Assembly: GCF_008386695.1 (NCBI RefSeq)
Contig: NZ_VUOC01000004.1
Span: forward strand, 310,001-374,000
DNA length: 64,000 bases
From: Chitinophaga agrisoli
GTDB taxonomy: Bacteria > Bacteroidota > Bacteroidia > Chitinophagales > Chitinophagaceae
Direction: 5' to 3'
A model generated the notes under the pieces. That model ran no database searches and was not told the origin of the DNA. It saw only the letters and a list, made by a program, of their open reading frames with translations. The position numbers and the translations under genes are program-made. Positions 27,019-36,685 of this stretch are shown here, piece by piece (the first letter of the stretch is position 1; the number at the start of each line of letters is the position of its first letter).

Positions 27019-28469
27019 TGATGCAAAAGCTAATTGTATATACCGCTCTCCTCCTCCTGTTCACAACAGCCGGCTGTAAGAAATTCCTGGAGCAGCCGCC
27101 GGATAACCGGGCGGAACTGAAAACGCCGGAACAGGTAGGCCAGCTGCTGGGAACCGCCTACCCGCAGGCCAACTATATGTCGTTCTTTGAATCCGCTTCC
27201 GATAATGTAGGCGATAAAGGCGCCGGCACCCTGGAGAATACCAATATAGACCCTTACTTTTTCCGCAATGTGGATGATAATGGCCAGGACTCCCCGGAGT
27301 ATTACTGGGACGCCTGTTATGCCGCCATTGCCGCCGCCAACCAGGCATTGCAGACTTGCAACACCGCTCCCAATCCCAGCGCCTACCGCTCCCAGAAAGG
27401 AGAGGCATTGCTTGCAAGGGCCTATGCCCATTTTATGCTGGTAACGGTCTTCTCCAAAGTGTATGATGAAAGCAGCGCCGGATCAGACATGGGCATCCCA
27501 TACGTAACAGAGCCGGAGAACGTGGTGCTGAAGAAATATGAAAGAAAAACGGTCGCCTATGTATATGACATGATCGAAAAAGACATTGTGGCCGGCCTGC
27601 CCCTGCTGGATGATAAGCGCTATACCATTCCCCGTTATCATTTTACCCGCGCTGCCGCCCATGCCTTTGCCGCCCGCTTTTACCTGTTTAAGAAGGATTA
27701 CGCCAAGGTGGTGGAACATGCCAACCAGGTCTTCAGCGGCAATATAGCCGCAGTATTACGGCCCTGGAATACCCAGTACACCAGCATTACCTACCTGGAG
27801 CTGTATGCCCGCTATGCCCGCGCTACGGAGCCTGCCAACCTGCTGCTGATAGAAACGCCCTCCTGGTGGGGCCGTAACTACTACACCGTAAGGTATGCGC
27901 TCACCGCCCAGAAACGCGACCAGATCTTTGAGGAGAATGTAACCGGCGGCAACTGGTCCTTTAACTTCCAGACCTTTACCGTAGGCGCGGAGAATTACCT
28001 GTTGCCCAAGATCAATGAATATTTTGTGCGCACCGCCATCAATGCGGATATAGGCGTGGCCTATATAGCCCTGCCCGCCCTTACCACAGAGGAAGCGCTG
28101 TTTAACCGTATTGAGGCCAACGCCTACCTGGGTAATACCACCGCTGCCCTGGCAGACCTGAACACATATGCCAGCACCCGTATTGACCAGTATAATGCTG
28201 CCGCGCATATCATCAACGCCCAGAAGATCAGGAACTATTACGGGCTTAATAGCTTGCAGGATGGTATACTGGCCACGCTCTTCAGCTTTAAACGGGCGGA
28301 GTTTGTGCACGAAGGCATGCGCTGGCTGGACCTGATCCGCTATAATTCGCCCATCACACATTTCACCGTTGACGGACAGATCATCAGCATCACGCCGGAT
28401 GACCCGCGAAAAGTGTTCCAGCTGCCGGAATCCGCACGCATAGCAGGCCTGCAGCTAAATCCGCGATAA
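27018..28469 (+). CDS. SusD/RagB-family substrate-binding lipoprotein
   Basis: A 483-residue lipoprotein, lipobox T-T-A-G-C20. TPR-rich SusD fold: Y-W-D-A-C-Y-A-A-I-A-A-A-N (about 95), A-E-A-L-L-A-R-A-Y-A-H-F type helix near 130, and the C-terminal R-A-E-F-V-H-E-G-M-R-W-L-D-L-I-R. Two ATGs overlap the SusC stop (27018 and 27021). It would cap the SusC barrel and bind the substrate. No glycosidase or polysaccharide lyase is nearby, and the downstream metallohydrolase suggests a peptide or protein substrate. Confidence 0.95.
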   Translation: MMQKLIVYTALLLLFTTAGCKKFLEQPPDNRAELKTPEQVGQLLGTAYPQANYMSFFESASDNVGDKGAGTLENTNIDPYFFRNVDDNGQDSPEYYWDACYAAIAAANQALQTCNTAPNPSAYRSQKGEALLARAYAHFMLVTVFSKVYDESSAGSDMGIPYVTEPENVVLKKYERKTVAYVYDMIEKDIVAGLPLLDDKRYTIPRYHFTRAAAHAFAARFYLFKKDYAKVVEHANQVFSGNIAAVLRPWNTQYTSITYLELYARYARATEPANLLLIETPSWWGRNYYTVRYALTAQKRDQIFEENVTGGNWSFNFQTFTVGAENYLLPKINEYFVRTAINADIGVAYIALPALTTEEALFNRIEANAYLGNTTAALADLNTYASTRIDQYNAAAHIINAQKIRNYYGLNSLQDGILATLFSFKRAEFVHEGMRWLDLIRYNSPITHFTVDGQIISITPDDPRKVFQLPESARIAGLQLNPR

Positions 28470-28500
28470 CCCTGTTCCATTAAAAGACAAAAACGAAAAC

Positions 28501-29409
28501 ATGAAAACAAGGATCAATATCTTCTTATACATACTGGCGCTGGGGCTCATGACCGCCTGCAGTAAGGATGATGATCCCGGCAACGTGGATAACATTCCCG
28601 GCCTGGGTGGCGATACCTGGACGCCCGGCCCTATCGATATCTGGATCCGGGACAGCCTCACCACGCCGTATAATATCTCCGCCAAATACAAATGGGACCA
28701 GGGCGAGCTGGATTTTAACCGCACCCTTACGCCCCCAAAAGAAGAAAAGATCATCCCCGTGATGAGCGCCGTAAAAAAAGTATGGATCAATAACTACGTG
28801 GCAGAAGCCGGCGAACTGTTCATGAAACAGAACTGCCCTAAATTCTTTGTGCTGATAGGCAGCGGCAGTTATAACAGCGATGGCACCGTTACCATTGGCA
28901 CCGCAGAAGGTGGGCGCCGTATTGTGCTGTACGTGATGAACGATTTCCGCGTTAAGGGCATGCCCGGTTATGTGCCTTTTGACTCCCTGAATGTAAAGGA
29001 GATGTTCCATACCATCCAGCACGAGTTTGGGCATATCCTGCAACAGAAAGTGCTGTACAACCCGGACTTTAAACGCATCACCGTTGGCCGTTATACCTCT
29101 AACTGGAACAATGTATCCAATACCGAGGCCAACCAGGATGGTTTTGTGACCGCCTATGCCATGTCGGCCCCGGACGAGGATTTTGTGGAGATGATCGCTT
29201 TTATGTTAACAGAAGGCAAACGCGGCTTTGATGCGCTGGTGGATAATATCAGCGGCACCAGCCCTAACGGCACTACGGCAGCGCAGGCAAAAGACAAACT
29301 GCGCCAGAAAGAAACGATGATAGTGAACTATTACAAGGATACCTGGAACATCAATTTTTACAACCTGCAGGCGCGCACCAGGGCCACCATTGAAACAATG
29401 ATCCGCTAA
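28501..29409 (+). CDS. SusCD-associated zinc metallohydrolase lipoprotein
   Basis: A 302-residue lipoprotein with lipobox L-M-T-A-C20, followed by the acidic S-K-D-D-D. The zinc site is H174-E-F-G-H178, with a possible third ligand in the E-D-F-V-E region near 220-225. This matches the substrate-import-associated zinc metallohydrolase lipoproteins (TIGR04549 type) that accompany SusC/SusD pairs. Outward-facing peptidase activity on the imported substrate is likely but unproven. Starts 31 bp after the SusD gene. Confidence 0.85.
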   Translation: MKTRINIFLYILALGLMTACSKDDDPGNVDNIPGLGGDTWTPGPIDIWIRDSLTTPYNISAKYKWDQGELDFNRTLTPPKEEKIIPVMSAVKKVWINNYVAEAGELFMKQNCPKFFVLIGSGSYNSDGTVTIGTAEGGRRIVLYVMNDFRVKGMPGYVPFDSLNVKEMFHTIQHEFGHILQQKVLYNPDFKRITVGRYTSNWNNVSNTEANQDGFVTAYAMSAPDEDFVEMIAFMLTEGKRGFDALVDNISGTSPNGTTAAQAKDKLRQKETMIVNYYKDTWNINFYNLQARTRATIETMIR

Positions 29410-29421
29410 ATAACATTGCAG

Positions 29422-30735
29422 ATGAAACTTACGTCCATATATACACCTTTACTGCTTTTTATGCTGGTCATAGGCGCCTGCCGTAAGGACGATGATCCGG
29501 TCTTTGATAAGACTGCGGATGAACGGATCAACGAAGCGCTCAGCAAATACCAGGCTGCTTTAATAGGCGCGCCGGATGGCTGGGAAGCGCGTATTGTAAC
29601 CGGTACCGGCGGCATCTTTAACTTCCATTTCCAGTTTAAGCCCAACAACCGGGTAAGCATGTACGCAGATATTGACACGGCCACCGCCGGCAATGCCCGT
29701 GAAAGCAGTTACCGCCTCAAGGCCCTGCAGCAGCCCTCCCTTATCTTTGATACCTACTCTTACCTGCACCAGCTGGCAGACCCGGACGGCAACGTAAATG
29801 GCGGTGACGATGGCAGCGGCCTCGTATCAGACTTCGAATTTTCCATAGACACCGTTACCACGGACAGCATTAAACTCACCGGCCGCTTTAACAATACAAA
29901 AGTAACGCTGCTCCGCGCCGCACCACAGGACGCCGCCGCCTGGCAGAACGGCGACTGGCGCAATACCCTCTCTTTCCAGTACATCGCTAACATACAGGAG
30001 TACTTTAAGCGGTTAACATTTAGCGGCGCTGCCTATGACCTGCGCTTTAATGTGCTGCAACGCACCATCACCTTTGTATGGGCAGACGCCGGCGGCACGC
30101 TTCGGCAGTTCACGTCCGCCTATTTCTATACCCGCGAGGGGCTGATACTGGAAACGCCTTTTAACGACGGTACCCGTACCATTACACGGCTTACCGGCGC
30201 CGGCTGGAACAACAACACCCTCCGCGTAACCATAAACGGCAACACGCCAGGTACCATCGCGGGCGCCATCAGCCCCATTAAGAATGACCTGGGCGCGCCC
30301 CGCCGCTGGTGGGAAACAATGGCCAGCCAGCAGGGTTACTGGATAACCGGCAACGGTTTCCATGTAAATGGCGTAGACGATGCCTTTCGCATGCGCTCCA
30401 TACCCAATTTCTATTTCGCCATCTACTGGCCGGAGTATAACACACAGGATGGCGTCACCTACGATGTAATGGGTTACGTAGTGGTAGCTAACAATTCCCT
30501 GGCCCTGCAATTTGGCTCCGCCTGGGAACCGCCCACTTTTACTGCCAATGGCCGCGTGATCTTCCGGCTGTTGGGCACCCTGGGTACCGTACCAGCATCC
30601 GCTGTCTCCATTTATAACAACATCAATACACAAATGGAGGAGCCCAGCGGCTATTACCTGGTACAGACCAGCACGGGCAGTTATGATATGGTGAGCGCAA
30701 AAGACGCCCGGGCCTGGATAACATGGGAACAATAA
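29422..30735 (+). CDS. DUF4302 lipoprotein of the SusC/SusD locus
   Basis: A 437-residue lipoprotein, start taken at ATG 29422 (MKLTSIYTPLL) because the upstream start is TTG. Lipobox V-I-G-A-C, followed by R-K-D-D-D-P-V-F-D. The block G-A-P-D-G-W-E-A-R and the conserved aromatic strands are typical of DUF4302 proteins, found only downstream of SusD genes in Bacteroidota. Function unknown; probably a surface-exposed accessory substrate-binding protein. It follows the metallohydrolase by 12 bp. Confidence 0.82.
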   Translation: MKLTSIYTPLLLFMLVIGACRKDDDPVFDKTADERINEALSKYQAALIGAPDGWEARIVTGTGGIFNFHFQFKPNNRVSMYADIDTATAGNARESSYRLKALQQPSLIFDTYSYLHQLADPDGNVNGGDDGSGLVSDFEFSIDTVTTDSIKLTGRFNNTKVTLLRAAPQDAAAWQNGDWRNTLSFQYIANIQEYFKRLTFSGAAYDLRFNVLQRTITFVWADAGGTLRQFTSAYFYTREGLILETPFNDGTRTITRLTGAGWNNNTLRVTINGNTPGTIAGAISPIKNDLGAPRRWWETMASQQGYWITGNGFHVNGVDDAFRMRSIPNFYFAIYWPEYNTQDGVTYDVMGYVVVANNSLALQFGSAWEPPTFTANGRVIFRLLGTLGTVPASAVSIYNNINTQMEEPSGYYLVQTSTGSYDMVSAKDARAWITWEQ

Positions 30736-30788
30736 TTATTCAAGGACAATAATCATTATTCATTCTCTCCACCTCAAATCGAAAATGT

Positions 30789-31400
30789 ATGAAACTACTC
30801 CTAAAGCGGTCTACCTACCTCCTGCTGTTACTGGCTGTCAGCGTATTGTATGTTGCATGCTCCAAAGACGGTCCCGCCGGCCCAGCAGGACCTGAAGGCC
30901 CGGCCGGCGCTAACGGCGCTGCTGGCCCGGCCGGTCCCGCAGGTCCCAAGGGCGATTCCGGCACTGCTAACGTCATCTATTCAGAATGGCTGGATGTGGC
31001 GTTTATCCCGGACTCTGTAGAGAGCACCACTACCCCTGGCACATGGGATACCGTTGGCTACCATGCTTTCATCGACGCTCCCAAGCTCACTGCAGACATC
31101 GTAAACCAGGGCGAAATAAAAGTGTACATAAACCTGGGTACCGCAGCCAACCCGGATGTAGCGCCCCTGCCCATGTATGATGGTCTCTTTTTTAATTTAA
31201 ACCTGCTGGTCGAATTTGTAGTCGGCAATATAATATTGTATGCCAACCAGGATGCAGGCACCGGCCTCACGCAACAGGGCGACAAGGTATTGCAATACCG
31301 GTATATCCTGATACCTGGCGGCACAGCGGCACGTATGGCCAAAACGGTTGACTGGAAAAATTATAACGCGGTAAAAGCGTACCTGAAGCTAAAGGATTAG
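30789..31400 (+). CDS. Collagen-like lipoprotein, last gene of the SusC locus
   Basis: A 203-residue lipoprotein, lipobox V-A-C24, followed directly by ten G-X-Y triplets (residues 28-57; GPAGPAGPEGPAGANGAAG and on), then a beta-rich C-terminal domain (about 60-203) of unknown family. Collagen-like stalks form triple helices, so the protein may be a trimeric surface fibre that projects its C-terminal head. It is 53 bp after the DUF4302 gene and before a terminator-like structure. Confidence 0.82.
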   Translation: MKLLLKRSTYLLLLLAVSVLYVACSKDGPAGPAGPEGPAGANGAAGPAGPAGPKGDSGTANVIYSEWLDVAFIPDSVESTTTPGTWDTVGYHAFIDAPKLTADIVNQGEIKVYINLGTAANPDVAPLPMYDGLFFNLNLLVEFVVGNIILYANQDAGTGLTQQGDKVLQYRYILIPGGTAARMAKTVDWKNYNAVKAYLKLKD

Positions 31401-31419
31401 CCCTTGCATTTGACACGCT

Positions 31420-31490
31420 AAAGCCTGGCGCCGGAAGTGATGATACGGGTAACTTACCCGCAGCGCCGCTTCCTGCCCCGGGCTTTTTTG
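31420..31490 (+). terminator. Branched terminator-like structure after the SusC locus
   Basis: AAGCC at 31421 can pair with GGCTT at 31481, GGAAG at 31433-31437 with CTTCC at 31469-31473, and CGGGTAA with TTACCCG (31446-31460) inside; a run of six T follows. It lies 20 bp after the stop of the collagen-like gene and probably ends the SusC operon. Confidence 0.5.
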
Positions 31491-31535
31491 CAAACGGTAC
31501 CGCCATAATTGCGCAAATGCCTTAAATTAGCGCCT

Positions 31536-32231
31536 ATGAACTGCCTGATCGTAGATGATAACAAGCTGGCCCGTACCGCCATGAAACAGCTTACCAGCCA
31601 TGTGGAACAACTGCAGGTAGTGGCGGAATGCAGCAGCGCTATGGAAGCCTATAACCTGCTGCAGAAAGAAAAAGTGGACCTGCTGCTGCTGGACATAGAA
31701 ATGCCCGGTATGAGCGGTATTGAGCTCACCCGCAACCTGGGCCGCAAAAGACCCATGATCATCTTCACCACCGTAAAAAAGGACTACGCCGTAGAAGCCT
31801 TTGAGCTCAATGTGGCAGACTATCTCATAAAACCCGTTAGCCCCGCCCGTTTTATACAGGCCATCGAAAAAGCCCGCGAAATACTGGACAGTAACAGCCG
31901 GGAACTCCAGGTCGCAGATAATGAATTTGTATTTATCCGGGATAACGGCGTACTGAAACGTATCAAAATGGAAGACATCCTCTTCCTCGAAGCCATGGGC
32001 GATTATGTAAAGCTGCACACCGTACATAAATTCCATGCCATACACACTACCTTAAAAGCAGTAGAAGAAAAACTGCCCGCCAACCGCTTTATGCGCGTAC
32101 ACCGTTCCTACATAGTAGCATTGGATAAGATCGAAGCCATAGAAGACGGTACCATCAACATACAGAACAACGCCATCCCCGTGGCAGACGCCTACCGCGG
32201 CGCGCTGAACAACCGCCTGAACCTGCTGTAA
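31536..32231 (+). CDS. LytTR-type response regulator
   Basis: A 231-residue regulator, start at ATG 31536 (MNCLIVDDNK). Receiver domain about 1-120 with phospho-acceptor D53 (L-L-L-D-I-E-M-P-G-M-S-G) and K about 104. LytTR DNA-binding domain about 135-231 with the conserved F-I-R-D-N-G-V-L and R-V-H-R-S-Y-I-V. LytTR proteins bind two 9-bp direct repeats about 21 bp apart; such a repeat occurs just downstream (32239-32267) and again before the gene at 36380. The hybrid kinase at 32774 is its likely input, although most LytTR partners are LytS-type kinases. Confidence 0.92.
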   Translation: MNCLIVDDNKLARTAMKQLTSHVEQLQVVAECSSAMEAYNLLQKEKVDLLLLDIEMPGMSGIELTRNLGRKRPMIIFTTVKKDYAVEAFELNVADYLIKPVSPARFIQAIEKAREILDSNSRELQVADNEFVFIRDNGVLKRIKMEDILFLEAMGDYVKLHTVHKFHAIHTTLKAVEEKLPANRFMRVHRSYIVALDKIEAIEDGTINIQNNAIPVADAYRGALNNRLNLL

Positions 32232-32238
32232 TACCTTA

Positions 32239-32267
32239 ACCGACAGTTTTTCCCATTCCACCGACAG
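32239..32267 (+). promoter_or_regulatory. Direct-repeat operator, copy 1 (candidate LytTR site)
   Basis: ACCGACAG occurs at 32239-32246 and again at 32260-32267, a 21-bp period, with TTTTTCCCAT between. It lies 77 bp before a -7 box and 96 bp after no other gene than the LytTR regulator. A near-identical element (23 of 29 positions) precedes the gene at 36380. Confidence 0.6.
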
Positions 32268-32315
32268 CTCCTGCCCGTTGAACCATTTATGATAAAATGG
32301 CCCTGCTCCCCCCTG

Positions 32316-32323
32316 TATCTTTG
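32316..32323 (+). promoter_or_regulatory. Bacteroidota -7 box (TATCTTTG)
   Basis: TATCTTTG fits the TAnnTTTG consensus of the Bacteroidota housekeeping sigma factor, 40 bp before the ATG at 32363. A clear -33 TTTG is not seen at the expected place, which suits a promoter needing an activator such as the LytTR regulator. Confidence 0.55.
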
Positions 32324-32362
32324 GGTCGTTATTCATTTATATCACAGCAAAAAATTACAGCA

Positions 32363-32575
32363 ATGAAAAAGTTAGGAATGTTGATGGCCGTAGCTATGCT
32401 GTTTGCAGGTACCGCCACATTTGCCAATAACACGGCCAAAACCGTAAAACACAACACACAACAAACCGCGCCCGCACAAAAAACACAGAAAGCGCATAAG
32501 GTTCATAAGGCCCACGCTAAACACCATACTGCTAAATCAAAAGCTGCCGGCACTGCCGCACCTAAAGCTAAATAG
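32363..32575 (+). CDS. Small secreted Lys/His-rich protein
   Basis: A 70-residue protein, start at ATG 32363 (MKKLGMLMAVAMLFAGTATFA), giving a clean signal peptide. The mature part of about 50 residues is extremely basic and repetitive, built from KAHK and KHH-like units (KAHKVHKAHAKHHTAKSKA), with no Cys. It could bind metal, nucleic acid or the cell envelope. Preceded by an operator shared with the similar small protein at 36380 and followed by a strong terminator, so it is expressed on its own. Confidence 0.75.
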   Translation: MKKLGMLMAVAMLFAGTATFANNTAKTVKHNTQQTAPAQKTQKAHKVHKAHAKHHTAKSKAAGTAAPKAK

Positions 32576-32633
32576 GCCCGTTCGTTATGGTAAGCAATAT
32601 AGTATAGGTTTAAGTATTCGTTAAACGGAAACC

Positions 32634-32668
32634 ATCTGGTCCGATAGCATATCGGGCCAGATTTTGCT
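32634..32668 (+). terminator. Intrinsic terminator
   Basis: A 13-bp stem with one G-T pair (ATCTGGTCCGATA at 32634-32646 with TATCGGGCCAGAT at 32650-32662), a 3-nt loop, and TTTTGCTT after it. It ends the small Lys/His-rich protein gene. Confidence 0.8.
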
Positions 32669-32739
32669 TATCAGGACTGCTATTTCTCCGGAATACAAAC
32701 CAATACCTCTTAAAATCGTAATTTAGAGTTATTGCATTA

Positions 32740-32771
32740 GCACATCAGCATATTAGCACATTAGCACATCA
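32740..32771 (+). repeat. Octamer tandem repeat GCAYATYA x4, abutting the kinase start
   Basis: Four units GCACATCA, GCATATTA, GCACATTA, GCACATCA in an exact 8-bp period, ending 2 bp before the ATG of the hybrid kinase. The same unit recurs at 49510-49541 and in both arms of the inverted repeat at 23339 and 23410. Confidence 0.85.
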
Positions 32772-32773
32772 TC

Positions 32774-34984
<2,211 letters not shown>

Positions 34985-35117
34985 GTAATTTTTCCCATCA
35001 AAGCAACGTTCCCCTTTTTTACTGCGTATATGCATGCATTCGCTTTTATGCGGACTTGACCGTATCCATGCTACGGGCAATTGTGTCTTTATTCAAAAAC
35101 TTAAGAGAACAGCAACA

Positions 35118-36224
35118 ATGAAAAAGAAGTTAACCATCTTCGCCCGCCCGGCGTTTAGAACGGGTATGGCCATGCTTAGCCTTGCATTTGCCGCAAGCTG
35201 CCACAAAGACGATCATAACCAGGATCCAATGCCGCAACCGGCCCGCAACGATTACCAACAGGTTAACCTTGTATCAGACAGACCCGGTTTTAATGCAGCC
35301 GTCATTGATACCAACCTGGTAAATGCCTGGGGCATCTCATCATCCCCGGCCGGCACCATCTGGGTATCCTCCGCTTTCAAAGGGCTTAGTACCCTATATC
35401 GGGGAGGCGATACCGTATTAGCGCCCGTGACCATTCCGCTGGCAGGCCCCGGTCTTCCGCCATTCCCCGGAATAGGTGTAGTGACCGGTCAGGTCTTCAA
35501 TGATGACTCCACCAATTTCATTTTCCAGGTGGATAAGATCACCGCAAAAAGCCGTTTTATCTTTGTTACCATCACCGGCTCAGTGGCTGCCTGGGCAGCC
35601 GGCCCCACTGCTGTAACAGTAGTAGATAACTCCGCTACCGCGGTATATACCGGCGTAACCATAGCCAAAGATGCAGGCGCTGCTTACCTGTATGCAGCCA
35701 ATAGCCTCTCAGGTAAGATCGATGTATTTGATAAGAACTTCCACGCTGTCACCAGCAAACCTTTTCTTGATCCGCAGATGCCAACCGGTTTTACGCCGTT
35801 TAACATCAAACTGATCAACGATATGCTGTTTGTTGCTTATGCCAAACCCATACCCGGCGGTGCGGAAAAATTAGTGGGCAGCGGTTATGTTGATATTTTC
35901 AAAACAGACGGTACGCTGGTGAAACGTTTTGCATCCAAAGACTCCTTAAACGCCCCCTGGGGCCTGGCCCTGGCAAACGCCACATTCTCCGGCGGTAAAG
36001 AGACCATCCTGGTGGGTAATTTCGGCGATGGCCGTATTAATATGTACGACCTCAACGGCGGCTTTCTGGGCCAGCTAAAGAGCGGACAACAACCATTGGA
36101 AGTGGATGGCCTCTGGGCGCTGGAAGCAAATATGCCCAAACAGGATCCCAACCGTATATATTTTGCCGCAGGGCCTGAAAAGGAGACCCATGGCCTGTTT
36201 GGCTACCTGGTAAGAAAGCCCTGA
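35118..36224 (+). CDS. TIGR03118-type secreted beta-propeller lipoprotein
   Basis: A 368-residue protein, start at ATG 35118 (MKKKLTIFARP). Signal peptide ends F-A-A-S-C, a lipobox, followed by H-K-D-D-H. The block N-L-V-S-D-R-P-G-F-N-A-A-V-I-D-T-N-L-V-N-A-W-G-I matches TIGR03118 proteins, and repeated motifs such as I-D-V-F-D and L-V-G-N-F-G-D-G-R-I-N suggest a six-bladed propeller. Role unknown. The TTTTTCCCAT core of the two operators at 32239 and 36265 also occurs 120 bp upstream (34989-34998), weakly suggesting co-regulation. Confidence 0.8.
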   Translation: MKKKLTIFARPAFRTGMAMLSLAFAASCHKDDHNQDPMPQPARNDYQQVNLVSDRPGFNAAVIDTNLVNAWGISSSPAGTIWVSSAFKGLSTLYRGGDTVLAPVTIPLAGPGLPPFPGIGVVTGQVFNDDSTNFIFQVDKITAKSRFIFVTITGSVAAWAAGPTAVTVVDNSATAVYTGVTIAKDAGAAYLYAANSLSGKIDVFDKNFHAVTSKPFLDPQMPTGFTPFNIKLINDMLFVAYAKPIPGGAEKLVGSGYVDIFKTDGTLVKRFASKDSLNAPWGLALANATFSGGKETILVGNFGDGRINMYDLNGGFLGQLKSGQQPLEVDGLWALEANMPKQDPNRIYFAAGPEKETHGLFGYLVRKP

Positions 36225-36264
36225 TCTTGCCTTTTTAAATAGCAACGTTTCTTTTTTCCTGTTC

Positions 36265-36293
36265 AACGACAGTTATTCCCTGTTCACCGAAAG
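36265..36293 (+). promoter_or_regulatory. Direct-repeat operator, copy 2 (candidate LytTR site)
   Basis: AACGACAG at 36265-36272 and ACCGAAAG at 36286-36293, a 21-bp period, with TTATTCCC between. It matches copy 1 at 32239-32267 at 23 of 29 positions. A -7-like TAATTTTA lies at 36321-36328, 52 bp before the ATG. Confidence 0.6.
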
Positions 36294-36379
36294 GGGGGCA
36301 ATAGGGTGGATAGTTACGGCTAATTTTAGGTCAGCAGTTCTACAAAAACATTATTGAACAATTCAAAAAAAGAAACATC

Positions 36380-36562
36380 ATGAACATCAAGAAAAGCCTG
36401 ATCGCTATTGCAGTATTTATGAGCGTTACCGCTATCACTTTTGCTCAGGAGCCTGCAAAAGCAAAACATCCTAAAGCTGCCAAAGAAGGCAAAATGTCTT
36501 CTGACACCACTAAGGCTGGTCATCATCATGTGAAGAAAATGAAAGAAGAGAAGAAAGGCTAA
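36380..36562 (+). CDS. Small secreted Lys/His-rich protein, second copy type
   Basis: A 60-residue protein with signal peptide MNIKKSLIAIAVFMSVTAITFAQ (cleavage near residue 22). The mature part of about 38 residues is Lys-rich with H-H-H and many Ala/Pro/Ser, e.g. EPAKAKHPKAAKEGK and KAGHHHVKKMKEEKK. It resembles the 70-residue protein at 32363 in size, charge and control region but not in alignable sequence. A terminator follows. Confidence 0.75.
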   Translation: MNIKKSLIAIAVFMSVTAITFAQEPAKAKHPKAAKEGKMSSDTTKAGHHHVKKMKEEKKG

Positions 36563-36585
36563 TAGCACGGATAAGATGCAACAGA

Positions 36586-36625
36586 AAAGCCCACTTGCCT
36601 GACGGCGGTGGGCTTTCTGATTTTT
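36586..36625 (+). terminator. Intrinsic terminator
   Basis: AAAGCCCAC (36586-36594) pairs with GTGGGCTTT (36608-36616), with TTTTT at 36621-36625. It ends the 60-residue protein gene. No complementary A-rich run supports use by the convergent STN gene. Confidence 0.75.
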
Positions 36626-36685
36626 ACAGCTCAAGTCTTTTACCCGCGCCATGATAAGCGCCGGTACTCGTGTGATGTATTGATA

